NCBI RefSeq assembly: GCF_028714975.1
Contig: NZ_JAQTLH010000003.1
Span: 182,735 to 246,734, forward strand
From: Sulfurimonas sp.
GTDB lineage: Bacteria; Campylobacterota; Campylobacteria; Campylobacterales; Sulfurimonadaceae
Length of the DNA stretch: 64,000 nucleotides
Direction: 5' to 3'
Position 1 is the first letter of the stretch, and each line of letters opens with the position of its first letter. The position numbers and the translations under genes were made by a program. The notes below the pieces were generated by a model. The model saw nothing but the letters and a program-made list of their open reading frames with translations. It made no database searches and was not told the origin of the DNA. Shown here piece by piece: positions 54,898-63,965 of the stretch.

Positions 54898-54973
54898 GCT
54901 CGCATAACTCAGTTGGTAGAGTGTTACCTCGACAAGGTAAAAGTCACTGGTTCGAGTCCAGTTGTGAGCACCA
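54898..54973 (+). tRNA. tRNA-Val (anticodon GAC)
   Basis: The 76-nt cloverleaf has acceptor GCTCGCA/TGTGAGC, D arm ACTCAGTTGGTAGAGT, anticodon stem TTACC/GGTAA with loop TCGACAA, T arm GGTTCGAGTCC and encoded CCA. Anticodon GAC reads GUC and GUU. Its 3' 30 bases overlap the 3' end of the flavoprotein gene on the other strand. A TAAAAT -10 is near 54883. Confidence 0.93.
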
Positions 54974-56116
54974 CTCGTTTATAGATTTCGCACATACAAA
55001 TCCGCTGCTAAAAGCCCACTGAAAATTGTACCCACCGAGTTCACCCGTTACATCGACTACTTCGCCTATAAAATATAGATTTTTCACATCCAAAGCTTCC
55101 ATTGTGTATGGATTTAATTCGTTCGTTATAACTCCGCCACGAGAAACTTCAGCTTTGCTAAAACCGAAATTTCCTGCCGGTGCGAACTCGTAAGCGTGAA
55201 TACGCACTAGCTTCTCTTTAATGTCACTACTGATTTTTTTACACTCCGTATCTTCTACATAAAGCGCTTCTAAAATTGCTTTTGAGAGCCTTTTTGGAAG
55301 AGGAATTACGGAGCTTAGTAGTTTTTTACTATCTTTGATAAGCTCTAAAATATTATTATTTGGTAAAAAATCTATTGCAATGTTTCCCTTTTGCCAGTAG
55401 AGTGATGCGGACAAAACTGCTGGTCCGCTTATGCCTTTGTGGGCAAAAAGAAGCTCCTCTTGTAAAATTTTATCGTTTACTTTTATATTTACAAGGCAGC
55501 TAAGTCCGCTTAACTCTTTCATCCAAAACTGCTCTTTTTGAACGGTTAATCCGACAAGTGCGGGGGTAAACTCTTTTACTTTTATGCCGAATCTCTTTGC
55601 AATCTCTAACCCGATATCGCTTGCACCCAAATCCTTGTAACTTTTACCGCCCGTTGCGACTACAACATTTTTCGCCCTCAAAATACCCTTTGAAGTTTTT
55701 ACTTCAAAGATATCATCACTTTTTTTAACTTCTAAAATATCTCTATCTAAAAGCATATCTACCTGCTTCGTAGCTCTTTTAAAAACATTTATAATTTCAT
55801 CGGAAGAATCTTTGCAAAAGTAGTAGCGATCTTTACGGACAACCGGTTCTACACCGTTTATCCGTAGATAGTTTAACAAATCTTCTTTGGAGAAAGCATC
55901 TAAGACATTTGATATAAATTCGCTATCGCCGTCATAGTTATACTCGCTTACTTCTACATTTGTAACATTGCACTTTGAGCCGCCCGAGATTTTTAGCTTC
56001 ACGGCAATTTTGCCATTGACATCTACAATGCCTACACTTAACTTTTTATCTAAATGTGAAGCGCACATAAGAGAGCTTGCACCTGCACCGAGTATTAAAA
56101 CATCATATATTTTCAT
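54944..56116 (-). CDS. BaiN/HI0933-family NAD(P)/FAD-dependent oxidoreductase
   Basis: This 390-residue protein begins VLILGAGASSLMCASHL (FAD-binding GxGxxS) and has the conserved family GGSKCNVTN near residue 45, VVVATGGKSYKDLGASDIG near 150 and the C-terminal VDVTGELGGYNFQWAFSSG. The HI0933 flavoprotein family includes aminoacetone oxidases and BaiN, but most members lack a known substrate. Its last residues (CSQLDSNQ) are encoded by the antisense strand of tRNA-Val. Confidence 0.85.
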   Translation of the reverse strand: MKIYDVLILGAGASSLMCASHLDKKLSVGIVDVNGKIAVKLKISGGSKCNVTNVEVSEYNYDGDSEFISNVLDAFSKEDLLNYLRINGVEPVVRKDRYYFCKDSSDEIINVFKRATKQVDMLLDRDILEVKKSDDIFEVKTSKGILRAKNVVVATGGKSYKDLGASDIGLEIAKRFGIKVKEFTPALVGLTVQKEQFWMKELSGLSCLVNIKVNDKILQEELLFAHKGISGPAVLSASLYWQKGNIAIDFLPNNNILELIKDSKKLLSSVIPLPKRLSKAILEALYVEDTECKKISSDIKEKLVRIHAYEFAPAGNFGFSKAEVSRGGVITNELNPYTMEALDVKNLYFIGEVVDVTGELGGYNFQWAFSSGFVCAKSINEWCSQLDSNQ

Positions 56117-56157
56117 ATTTGTATTATAACATTAGAGTTCTTGTAAAACTGTATAAA

Positions 56158-56233
56158 TTAGATTCTGAGTCAAGCCCAGAATAACGAAGTTACTATATCC
56201 TTGTCACCCTGAACTTGATTCAGGGTCTAGTCT
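56158..56233. repeat. Mosaic repeat family 3 upstream of rimO
   Basis: GATTCTGAGTCAAGCCCAGAATAACG is followed by a second copy, GTCACCCTGAACTTGATTCA plus GGGTCTAG. At 56136-56152 GAGTTCTTGTAAAACTG resembles the first hairpin of structured repeat family 2. A third piece, TGCAAGTTTGGAATGACAC, is at 56303-56321. Confidence 0.7.
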
Positions 56234-56246
56234 TACAAGACATTTA

Positions 56247-56257
56247 TTAGATATAAT
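56247..56257 (+). promoter_or_regulatory. Promoter of rimO-tilS
   Basis: TTAGATATAAT, with TATAAT at 56252-56257, lies 78 bases before rimO. It repeats the sequence before murA and purL. Confidence 0.55.
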
Positions 56258-56334
56258 ACGATTTAAATTTTAGATTCCAAATAACCGTAGGAAATGCCTT
56301 TGGTGCAAGTTTGGAATGACACAATAGGCATAAA

Positions 56335-57648
56335 ATGGGCAACAAACTTCACATAGTATCTCTGGGATGCACAAAAAATCTAGTCGACACGGAAGTTATG
56401 ATGGGTAAACTTCAAAACTTCACGCTAACCGACAATCAAGAAGAAGCCGATGTTATCATCGTAAATACCTGCGGTTTTATAGATGCTGCAAAACAGGAGT
56501 CAATAAACACTGTTTTAAATCTTCATGACAGTAGAAAAGAGGACTCTGTTTTAGTAATGGCAGGATGTCTGAGCGAGAGATACAAAGAAGAACTTAGTAA
56601 AGATATGCCCGAAGTTGATATCTTTACGGGTGTCGGCGATTATGACAAAATCGATGAGCTTTTAGTTGAGAAAAAGAGCCGTTTTTCTGAAGCCGTTTAT
56701 CTTATCGACGGTGCAGAGCGTGTAGTAACAGGTTCAACATATCACGCTTATATAAAACTCTCTGAAGGTTGTAACCAAACTTGTAGTTTCTGTGCTATCC
56801 CGTCTTTTAAAGGTAAGCTAAACTCAAGAACTCTTGACTCAATCGCTAAAGAGGTTGAGGGGCTTGTCGCAAAAGGATACTGGGATTTTTCATTTGTATC
56901 GCAAGACAGCAGTTCGTTTTTGCGAGATCAAAATGTAAAAGACGGGCTTAGCCTGCTTATCCAAAGAATAGAGCTGATTGAGGGTGTTAAAAGTGCAAGA
57001 ATCCTTTATCTCTACCCGTCTACGACGACTATTTCACTGCTAAAAAACATAGCAAAAAGCGAGATCTTTCATAACTATTTTGATATGCCGATTCAGCACA
57101 TTAACGACGATATGTTAAAGCTTATGAAGAGAGGTTTCGGCAAAAAACAGACGCTTGAACTCTTAGAGTTTATGAGAGCGCTTCCTAACTCTTTTGTGCG
57201 AACCAGTTTCATTGTCGGACATCCGCAAGAGAGCCAAGAGATGTTTGACGAGATGTGTGAATTTGCCGCAAATTTCGGATTTGACCGTATAAATGTATTT
57301 GCATACTCCGATGAAGAGACAACTCCGGCACATGAGATGAATGAGAAAATTCCTGCTAAAGTTATCAACAAAAGAGCCGAAATTTTAGGAAAAATCGCCT
57401 CTAAATGTATGGAAAAGTCTCTTAAAAATGAGCTAGGCAAAGAGGTTAAAATCGTAATTGACGGTGAGAGCGAAGAGCATGAGTATCTTTTAAGCGCAAA
57501 AGAGCTTATCTGGGCACCTGAAATTGACGGTGAAATCTATGTAAATGACAGAACAAGTGACGAAGAACTTGCGTTTGGCAAAATTTATAGAGCAAAAATC
57601 ACCGATATACTAGGAAATATTTTAACTGCGACAGTAGAGAATGCTTGA
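56335..57648 (+). CDS. rimO: Ribosomal protein S12 methylthiotransferase
   Basis: This 437-residue protein has the N-terminal UPF0004 domain (SLGCTKNLVDTEVMMG, AGCLSERY), the radical SAM motif SEGCNQTCSFCAIPSFKG and a C-terminal TRAM domain. RimO adds a methylthio group to Asp of ribosomal protein S12. The conserved cysteines of both clusters are present. Its start overlaps no gene, but the leader includes mosaic repeats. It overlaps tilS by 8 bases. Confidence 0.94.
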   Translation: MGNKLHIVSLGCTKNLVDTEVMMGKLQNFTLTDNQEEADVIIVNTCGFIDAAKQESINTVLNLHDSRKEDSVLVMAGCLSERYKEELSKDMPEVDIFTGVGDYDKIDELLVEKKSRFSEAVYLIDGAERVVTGSTYHAYIKLSEGCNQTCSFCAIPSFKGKLNSRTLDSIAKEVEGLVAKGYWDFSFVSQDSSSFLRDQNVKDGLSLLIQRIELIEGVKSARILYLYPSTTTISLLKNIAKSEIFHNYFDMPIQHINDDMLKLMKRGFGKKQTLELLEFMRALPNSFVRTSFIVGHPQESQEMFDEMCEFAANFGFDRINVFAYSDEETTPAHEMNEKIPAKVINKRAEILGKIASKCMEKSLKNELGKEVKIVIDGESEEHEYLLSAKELIWAPEIDGEIYVNDRTSDEELAFGKIYRAKITDILGNILTATVENA

Positions 57649-58642
57649 AAAAAAAATACTCTCAAAACTCAAAGATAAAAAAAATCTTTTAGCATTCTCA
57701 GGCGGAGCAGATTCGACTGCTCTGTTTTTTCTTCTTCTAAAACATAACATTCCCTTTGACATAGCCATCGTCGATTACAACATCAGAGAGCAGAGCAAAG
57801 CCGAAGTTGCTTATGCGCTAGAGTTGGCTCGCACTCACAATTTAATATGCCATCTTCACAATGCAAAAAAAGTTGAACAAAACTTTGAAGCAAAAGCACG
57901 AGAGATAAGATATAATTTTTTTGAAGAACTGATTTTAAAACATAACTACGACAATCTCTTAACGGCTCACCATCTCGGAGATAGGTTTGAGTGGATGCTT
58001 ATGCAGTTTCGCAAAGGTGCGGGATGTGCTGAGATTGCAGGGATGCAAAAAGAGCAAAACAGAGGTTTTTACACACTCATCCGCCCCCTGCTCCATCTGG
58101 ATAAAAAAGAGCTTTTGGCATATCTTCATGCGAACAAAAAAGTATACTTTGAAGATGAGAGTAACTTTGATGAAGATATAAAGAGAAACTCCTTTAGACA
58201 CAACTACTCTCTTCCTCTTTTGGAGAAGTATCTGGGCGGAATCAAAAAGAGTTTTGACTATCTTGATGAAGACAGAAGCCAACTCATAGAAGCCATAGAG
58301 ATAAAAACAATTGATGAGTTTGCATACTTCAAAAGCTCGCACAACAAAAGAGCCGACATTTTTGCGATAGATAAATACCTAAAATCCCAACTCTATATGT
58401 TAAGCGCATCTGAGAGAGAACTTTTAAAAACCAAAACAACTCTGATAGTCGGCAGGAAATTTTTAGTTGTTCAAGACGGGCATTTTGCCTTTATAGCACC
58501 GCTTTTAGATGAAAAAGCAGATATGTCCCACAAGTTTAAAGAGGAGTGCAGAGTTTTAAAAATAGAGCCAAAACTTCGTCCCTACCTATACAAAAACCAA
58601 GATGCTTTTTTAAAAGTAAAAGAATTACTTACTGCTATTTGA
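57641..58642 (+). CDS. tilS: tRNA(Ile)-lysidine synthase
   Basis: This 333-residue protein has the N-type ATP pyrophosphatase loop SGGADS at 20-25, TAHHLGDRFEWMLMQFRKG near 107 and RNSFRHNYSLPLLEKY near 187, as in TilS. It makes lysidine at position 34 of tRNA-Ile so that AUA is read as isoleucine. It converges on the PilO-like gene with an 18-base overlap. Confidence 0.92.
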   Translation: MLEKKILSKLKDKKNLLAFSGGADSTALFFLLLKHNIPFDIAIVDYNIREQSKAEVAYALELARTHNLICHLHNAKKVEQNFEAKAREIRYNFFEELILKHNYDNLLTAHHLGDRFEWMLMQFRKGAGCAEIAGMQKEQNRGFYTLIRPLLHLDKKELLAYLHANKKVYFEDESNFDEDIKRNSFRHNYSLPLLEKYLGGIKKSFDYLDEDRSQLIEAIEIKTIDEFAYFKSSHNKRADIFAIDKYLKSQLYMLSASERELLKTKTTLIVGRKFLVVQDGHFAFIAPLLDEKADMSHKFKEECRVLKIEPKLRPYLYKNQDAFLKVKELLTAI

Positions 58643-59164
58643 CTCTTTAGCGTTATTGTAAACTCTCATAGTAAAAGTAGAGCTAATCATCTCACCATCT
58701 CTTTTAAAATTTATGGGAAAATTAACCGCTATCATCCAATCGCTTTTATTTAAAGTATCTAAAAAATTATAAAAACTCTTAGGCGAGCTTATCTTGGAAG
58801 TCGTATTTACCTCATAAACACTGAAACCTTCTTCATCCTCAAGCTTACTCTTTTTAGAAACGCTTAAAGAGCTAAAAAAACCTTTATGCTGTTTTTCAAA
58901 TCTATCTGCACTAAACTCTGTCTCAAAAGCGGTTATTATATGTACATTGTCATTTTGAAACTTTTGAAGAGTTACCTCTTTTTCAATAGAAAAATCAGAG
59001 AGTTGTTTTAACTCAAGATTCTCTTTTTTAAGTTCACTCTTTTTGATTCTGTACTCTTTACCCTTTGGAATCAAAACGGCAAATGAAAATGCCAAAACAA
59101 ATATAAGTAAAAATATACAAAGTGCAAAAAGGTAGATAGTTTGTCTGGAGAAATTAATTTTCAT
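58625..59164 (-). CDS. PilO-like bitopic membrane protein
   Basis: This 179-residue protein has one membrane helix (residues 8-32), a coiled coil (about 40-60) and a mixed alpha/beta periplasmic domain, the layout of PilO/GspM. It is the third gene of a coupled triad that resembles PilM-PilN-PilO of type IV pilus or type II secretion assemblies. I do not recognise a closer family. It overlaps the PilN-like gene by 11 bases. Confidence 0.5.
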   Translation of the reverse strand: MKINFSRQTIYLFALCIFLLIFVLAFSFAVLIPKGKEYRIKKSELKKENLELKQLSDFSIEKEVTLQKFQNDNVHIITAFETEFSADRFEKQHKGFFSSLSVSKKSKLEDEEGFSVYEVNTTSKISSPKSFYNFLDTLNKSDWMIAVNFPINFKRDGEMISSTFTMRVYNNAKESNSSK

Positions 59165-59681
59165 TGCTTAACTCCTCTTCGTTGTCTATATAGTTTGTAG
59201 AAACAAATCTCAACCAACCGTTATCTGCCGGATAAAAGCTGCTATATGTTCTATGAAAAATTGAACGCAAAGGCGCTTGGAGCATAAAGTTATATACATC
59301 TTTGTTTGGTGTTATTCCGTAGAGGATAAGAGCATTTTCCATTATTTTTGCTTCTGTAAGAGTTATTCTGTTTGGAACTAAGTCAAACAGGTTATTAATA
59401 CTGTCTCTTAAGACAATGTTTTTTGTAAATATTTTCTCAGATAACGAAATCTGCTTCTCTATAGCTGCAATTTGATTTTCCATTTTCGGAATATTTGTGC
59501 GATACTCATTTTTTTGCGACTTTATATCGGTCATCTCTTGTGTGAATCTATTATCTTGAAAAATCAAAAAGGCATATGTACTAAAAAGCATAAAAAGAGT
59601 AACACTAAAGAAGATAAAAAGCAACTGTATCTCTTTAGTGAAAATCGTTTTTTTTCTTGGGTTTATGTAACTATATCTCAT
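59154..59681 (-). CDS. PilN-like bitopic membrane protein
   Basis: This protein (175 residues from the ATG at 59681) has a short cytoplasmic start (MRYSYINPRKK), one membrane helix (about residues 18-42), a coiled coil (45-75) and a C-terminal alpha/beta domain. That is the layout of PilN, including the short N-terminal tail that docks on PilM. The ATG at 59681 has GAGG five bases upstream; 59705 is an alternative. Confidence 0.5.
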   Translation of the reverse strand: MRYSYINPRKKTIFTKEIQLLFIFFSVTLFMLFSTYAFLIFQDNRFTQEMTDIKSQKNEYRTNIPKMENQIAAIEKQISLSEKIFTKNIVLRDSINNLFDLVPNRITLTEAKIMENALILYGITPNKDVYNFMLQAPLRSIFHRTYSSFYPADNGWLRFVSTNYIDNEEELSNEN

Positions 59682-60663
59682 TTGCCTCTGCCTTTGCAAT
59701 GTCACATAATGAGATACATAAATCTATTTTTCTTATATATACGCTTAAAAACATCTCCTCTTCCAGATAACTCTTAAGATCAGGGCTTACACCTATGCCA
59801 TCGGCTATATAAATAGTCTCAATAAACTTGCTGTCATACTTGGAATCTTTATAAAAAGTGTTTAATGCGCTTTGTATCAATGAAAATCTCTGATAATCCT
59901 CACTGAATCCCTCATGTGAGGTATCAACTTTTTTCTCAACCGCCTGCTCAACCTCTTGCGCTTCGGAAAACTCATCCAATACATCATTCTCATCCAACTC
60001 TTCAATGTTTGCAAAATCATCAAACACCATAGAATCATTCTCCAAATTTACCTCTTCTAGATTAATACCTTCAAGTTCATCCTCTTCCGGCGACTCCATA
60101 TGAAGATCTTCATCCTTATGGTTTTTCATATCCAAATACTCTGCATACAAAAGTTTTGAGTTGTTAAAAACTGCAAAAGAGAGATAGCCGTCTTCAACTA
60201 AAACAAACATTGATAATGTAGTGTCTATTTTATCTTTAAAGAAGTTTGCCATCATAACAAAAGGTGAAAAAATAAAATCAACACCGATAGTTCTATACTC
60301 ATATTTAATAGCTTCTAAATCATATTCCGATGTATAAAACGCCCAATCTTTAGAAAAACACCTATACTCGGATGAGTTAATATCGCAATATCTACCCATC
60401 TCGTTAGTCACACATGTCGGAATAGCTCCCTGAAGCGGAGATTTATCTAAAACTGATATATAACAAAACGGGGACTCTTTTGCGTATGTTTGTATAAAGT
60501 CATACATTTTAGAATTTATTGTCGTCGTCTCAAAATTTCTACGAACACTCTGCAAAACTTCCTTTTTAGAACACACCTCAACATACACGGTAGTCTGCAA
60601 ATTTTCAACAATAATATTTATAAAAACTTTTGTATATAAAGATTTTAATAAATTAGTTATCAT
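59671..60663 (-). CDS. PilM-like cytoplasmic protein with a long acidic segment
   Basis: This 330-residue protein has no signal peptide. Its strand pattern (TTVYVEVCSKKEVL; SMFVLVEDGYLSFAVFNNSKLLYAEYL) resembles actin-like PilM/GspL domains, but the usual nucleotide-binding DxGxxxT is not visible. Residues 180-247 are very rich in Asp and Glu and look disordered. It overlaps the PilN-like gene by 11 bases and the recombinase by 4. The assignment rests mainly on gene order and topology of the partners. Confidence 0.5.
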   Translation of the reverse strand: MITNLLKSLYTKVFINIIVENLQTTVYVEVCSKKEVLQSVRRNFETTTINSKMYDFIQTYAKESPFCYISVLDKSPLQGAIPTCVTNEMGRYCDINSSEYRCFSKDWAFYTSEYDLEAIKYEYRTIGVDFIFSPFVMMANFFKDKIDTTLSMFVLVEDGYLSFAVFNNSKLLYAEYLDMKNHKDEDLHMESPEEDELEGINLEEVNLENDSMVFDDFANIEELDENDVLDEFSEAQEVEQAVEKKVDTSHEGFSEDYQRFSLIQSALNTFYKDSKYDSKFIETIYIADGIGVSPDLKSYLEEEMFLSVYIRKIDLCISLCDIAKAEANEI

Positions 60664-61499
60664 TTTTCACCGACTCCACAAAGAGGGTGAGCCGTATTGT
60701 AGTTTTGTTGTTTCAATGCACTGCCCAATTTTGTATATATTTGCGTCGTCGCCATAGACGAATGCCCCAGCAATTCACTAACATCGGCAATCGGCGCACT
60801 ACCGTTTAATAACTGCGATGCATAAGAGTGACGAAGTTGATGAGGAGTAACTTTAAGCCCGACTCTTCTAAAGACTTTTATAATAATATATCTTAGACTG
60901 TTTTGGCTTAATTTTTCGCCATTTTTCTCAAAAACAAATCTTTTTTGCGTTGATATACTGAAATATTCATCCAACAATTTTTTTGTCTGAGCCAAAAGCG
61001 GAATATCTCTTTGTTTATTACCCTTTCCTACTACCCTAACCCATTCATCAGAGATATTGCTTATTTCTAACGATGCCAGTTCTGATATTCTAAGCCCAAG
61101 AGTATAAAAAAGCGCTACAACCAATCTTTCTATAGGCTCACCGCAAGAGAGAGCCTCAAGGATATGTTTATGAGAAATCGGTTTTGGAAGAGTTTTAGCG
61201 ATTTTAACGCTCTCATCGGCTTTTACTATAACTGCCGTATCGTTATCGTTAAGATAACTCACAAAAGAGCGAATTGCACTAAGTTTTTTACTGATTGTTT
61301 TTGGATTGAGCGAAGAAATTTTTATACGGTAAGGCATTAGATTAAAGAGCAGATGCTTATCTTCCTGAATGATTTCTATATGCAGCAATGCTTCTTTTAG
61401 AGATTCATCGTAACTCTTGATAGTCAAATCAGAGTACCCTCTTATATCTTCAAGATATGTTAAGAACTCTTTAACTTTAGCTTCTATTGACTTTTTCAA
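60660..61499 (-). CDS. Xer-type tyrosine site-specific recombinase
   Basis: This 279-residue protein has an N-terminal SAM-like DNA-binding domain and the catalytic set Arg in LGLRISEL, Lys in GKGNKQRDIPL, HQLRHSYASQLL, LLGHSSMATTQIY with the nucleophile Tyr. It is short for XerC or XerD (about 300). It could be the single Xer protein acting at dif in this group, such as XerH. No attachment site or prophage is visible near it. It starts 35 bases after the DUF374 gene on the same strand. Confidence 0.82.
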   Translation of the reverse strand: MKKSIEAKVKEFLTYLEDIRGYSDLTIKSYDESLKEALLHIEIIQEDKHLLFNLMPYRIKISSLNPKTISKKLSAIRSFVSYLNDNDTAVIVKADESVKIAKTLPKPISHKHILEALSCGEPIERLVVALFYTLGLRISELASLEISNISDEWVRVVGKGNKQRDIPLLAQTKKLLDEYFSISTQKRFVFEKNGEKLSQNSLRYIIIKVFRRVGLKVTPHQLRHSYASQLLNGSAPIADVSELLGHSSMATTQIYTKLGSALKQQNYNTAHPLCGVGEK

Positions 61500-61534
61500 A
61501 GAGTTTCTCGTTTTTTTTATAGCACTCCGCCGAT

Positions 61535-62161
61535 TTAGATTTCATGTTTTAAGAGTCCCTCTTTAATTAAAATCTTTGCCTCTTGCACATCTAAAGAAGC
61601 CACATCTATCGGAAGCGTAGAGTAGTAGTTTAGCGTTCCAAACGGCTTTGGAATAGTAAATTTATCCCAACTCTTAAACTGCCAAAACTTAGTAGGCTTT
61701 ATCTCAACCAGCACTATTTTAGCATTAGCTTTTTGCGCCATAGCTATAATGCCGTCTGCAACTTCATGTCTTGGACCTTTTGGACCATCAGGCGTAATTC
61801 CTATGTCATAACCCTCTTTTAATGCTCTTATGCCCTGCATTAGAACTCTGGTTGCATTTCTATTGGTTGAGCCTGCTATTGTCCCAAGTCCAAAATATTT
61901 TATAGTTTTAGAGATTAACATCCCGTCAAAATGGCTTGATATCAAAACTTTTGCATGTGGAGTTTTTCTATATTTGGAGTATAGGTAAGGAAGCATCAAA
62001 AGTTCACCGTGCCAGCAAGCAAAAATAATAGGTTCATCCCCTACACTTGGCGGAGAGTGAAACTTTTTTTTGTTTGTTGCATATATCAGCCTGATAATTA
62101 CAGATGCGATAAAAGGCACGATAATAAGTGCTAATGCGCGAAATAGCTTTTTAAGCAACAA
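61535..62161 (-). CDS. DUF374 lysophospholipid acyltransferase-like protein
   Basis: This 208-residue protein has one N-terminal membrane segment, [15 protein letters not shown] near residue 47 (His of the acyltransferase motif) and the family block [18 protein letters not shown] and [13 protein letters not shown] near 115-130. DUF374 proteins belong to the LPLAT superfamily, related to lipid A or phospholipid acyltransferases. The acyl acceptor is unknown. It overlaps miaB by 11 bases. Confidence 0.8.
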   Translation of the reverse strand: MLLKKLFRALALIIVPFIASVIIRLIYATNKKKFHSPPSVGDEPIIFACWHGELLMLPYLYSKYRKTPHAKVLISSHFDGMLISKTIKYFGLGTIAGSTNRNATRVLMQGIRALKEGYDIGITPDGPKGPRHEVADGIIAMAQKANAKIVLVEIKPTKFWQFKSWDKFTIPKPFGTLNYYSTLPIDVASLDVQEAKILIKEGLLKHEI

Positions 62162-63452
62162 CTTCTCCGGTTAAAATTGTTCTGCCGATTTCGGTGATTT
62201 TTACATCTCTAAATTGACCTAAAAGTTCATCTGAACCTTTGACTTTTATAACCAGATTATTATCACTTCTACCGCTTACAAAATAGCCTTGATTTAAATC
62301 TTCAAAATAGACGTTATAAACTTTACCCAAATGAGTCTGGTTTTTTTCGTCTAAGATATCCGTATGAAGGTTTTGAAGTGTCGTGAGCCTAAAGGAAGCC
62401 ACATCTTCATCTATGACATTTGTAAAATGTTCAGCCTCAGTCTCCGGTCGCGGAGAGTACTTAAACGAAAATATCTGATCAAATCTAACACGCTTCATAA
62501 CATCAAGCGTATCTTGGAAATCTTCATCGCTCTCACCCGGAAATGCGACGATTATATCGGTAGACAAACTGACATCGGGACATACTGTCTTAAGTTTTTC
62601 GACTCTATTTAAAAACCACTCTTTCGTATATCCGCGCTTCATATCTTTTAAAACTTTTGTCGAGCCGCTTTGAAGCGGCATATGCATTGATTTACAGATT
62701 TTAGGATTTTTTGCAAACTCTTCGATAAACTCATCGTCCATATGAAACGGATGTGGCGATGTAAAACGGATTCTCTCTAAGCCATCTATACTGCTAAGTC
62801 TTTTTAAAAGTTCCGTGAAATTTACCTTCTCATGCTCTCCCGAAAAACGGCGGCCGTAATTGTTTACATTTTGCCCCAAAAGAAAAAGTTCTCTTGCTCC
62901 AGCATTAACCGCTTTTTGCGCTTCACGCAAAATAAGCTCTGTCGGGATAGATATCTCGTCTCCGCGCGTTTTTGGAACTATGCAGTATGTACAAGATTTA
63001 TCACATCCTATTGAGATATTTATATACGCTTTATACGGGGATGTTCTAAAATCATTAAAAGCAAATTCGCTCTCATCATAGTTTATATCTATCTCAACGG
63101 CTTTATCTTTATGTAAAACCTCTGCAATCTTAGATACATTTCTCGCACCCAAAACAAAACTTACATATGATGCTCTTTTGATTATCTCTTCGCCGAGATG
63201 TGATGCGGTACAACCGCAAACACCTATCTTAGCTCCCTCTTTTTTCTTTTTGTTAAAAACTCCAAGCTCTGAGAAGAGTTTTGCAACCGGCTTTTCTCTA
63301 ACTGAACATGTATTTATCAAAATAAGGTCGGCGCTTTTTAAATCATCGGTAGTCTCATACCCCTCTTTTTCTCGCAACTCGGCAATAATATGCTCACTGT
63401 CGCGGGAGTTCATAGCACAGCCCAGCGTTTCAATAAATAGTTTTTTCGACAC
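62151..63452 (-). CDS. miaB: tRNA-2-methylthio-N6-dimethylallyladenosine synthase
   Basis: This 433-residue protein has the UPF0004 domain ([27 protein letters not shown]), the radical SAM motif [18 protein letters not shown] and a C-terminal TRAM domain. It methylthiolates position C2 of i6A37 in tRNAs. It is a paralogue of RimO, encoded 5 kb away. It follows the HP0268-like gene by 9 bases. Confidence 0.95.
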   Translation of the reverse strand: MSKKLFIETLGCAMNSRDSEHIIAELREKEGYETTDDLKSADLILINTCSVREKPVAKLFSELGVFNKKKKEGAKIGVCGCTASHLGEEIIKRASYVSFVLGARNVSKIAEVLHKDKAVEIDINYDESEFAFNDFRTSPYKAYINISIGCDKSCTYCIVPKTRGDEISIPTELILREAQKAVNAGARELFLLGQNVNNYGRRFSGEHEKVNFTELLKRLSSIDGLERIRFTSPHPFHMDDEFIEEFAKNPKICKSMHMPLQSGSTKVLKDMKRGYTKEWFLNRVEKLKTVCPDVSLSTDIIVAFPGESDEDFQDTLDVMKRVRFDQIFSFKYSPRPETEAEHFTNVIDEDVASFRLTTLQNLHTDILDEKNQTHLGKVYNVYFEDLNQGYFVSGRSDNNLVIKVKGSDELLGQFRDVKITEIGRTILTGEVVA

Positions 63453-63461
63453 CGTGAAATC

Positions 63462-63707
63462 TCAGTTTATGATATGAACTTGGTACATATACTCACTGTC
63501 GGCGAGTCCATACTTAACCTCGTTCATATAAAAGCTTTTTCCTTTTGCTTCAAAATAGTCTTGAAGTTCTAGTAAATCTTTATGTGAATTTTCTCTATCA
63601 AAATAAAAAATAACGCTATCATCTTTTTCAAGACTAGCCTCTATTTTTGCCAATTCTGCTTTTTTCGGTTTTGCGGTAATATCTGTTCTTGCAAATTTTA
63701 AATCCAT
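63462..63707 (-). CDS. HP0268-family small nuclease
   Basis: This 81-residue protein matches the H. pylori HP0268 family in length and pattern: a Lys/Ala/Glu-rich start, SVIFYFDRENSHKDLLELQDYFEAKGKSFYMNEV with the conserved acidic and Lys residues, and a VHIIN end. HP0268 was reported as a nicking endonuclease and ribonuclease with a Smr-like fold. Its position next to miaB is also seen in Helicobacter and Campylobacter (from memory). Confidence 0.75.
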   Translation of the reverse strand: MDLKFARTDITAKPKKAELAKIEASLEKDDSVIFYFDRENSHKDLLELQDYFEAKGKSFYMNEVKYGLADSEYMYQVHIIN

Positions 63708-63758
63708 AATTTATCCTTTTTATTTTAATTTAAACGATGTCGAAAGTAATTCCGCCAC

Positions 63759-63835
63759 CTACGCTAGCCGCTATGGCACTAAAGCTTGACGCATAAAGCG
63801 TCAGAAAAGCCCACTCTACTTTTCTTGCATTATAG
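63759..63835. repeat. Structured repeat family 2, copy C (minus strand)
   Basis: On the minus strand the core AGCTTTAGTG...GCTAGCGTAG (63786-63759) is identical to copy A over 28 bases. Its preceding hairpin is TGACGC-TTTAT-GCGTCA (63803-63787), different in sequence from the A and B stems yet fully paired. It sits between the HP0268-like gene and nusA. Confidence 0.82.
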
Positions 63836-63880
63836 TAAAACTCTACTAAAAATCGTATTAAAGATGATTTTATGCTATTT

Positions 63881-63889
63881 TGGTATAAT
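63881..63889 (+). promoter_or_regulatory. Extended -10 promoter of nusA
   Basis: TGGTATAAT (TG extension plus TATAAT at 63884-63889) lies 77 bases before the ATG at 63966. No -35 is evident. Confidence 0.6.
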
Positions 63890-63965
63890 GTCATAACTTC
63901 ATAAGAAATCCCTATATTTTTTAACACTGTTTTTTTATGAGACAACCCTGTACAAGGATACAATA

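Noticed and set aside
60660..61499. Recombinase as marker of an integrated phage or island
   Set aside because: No att-like direct repeats, phage genes or composition break are seen around it; neighbours are conserved housekeeping genes.
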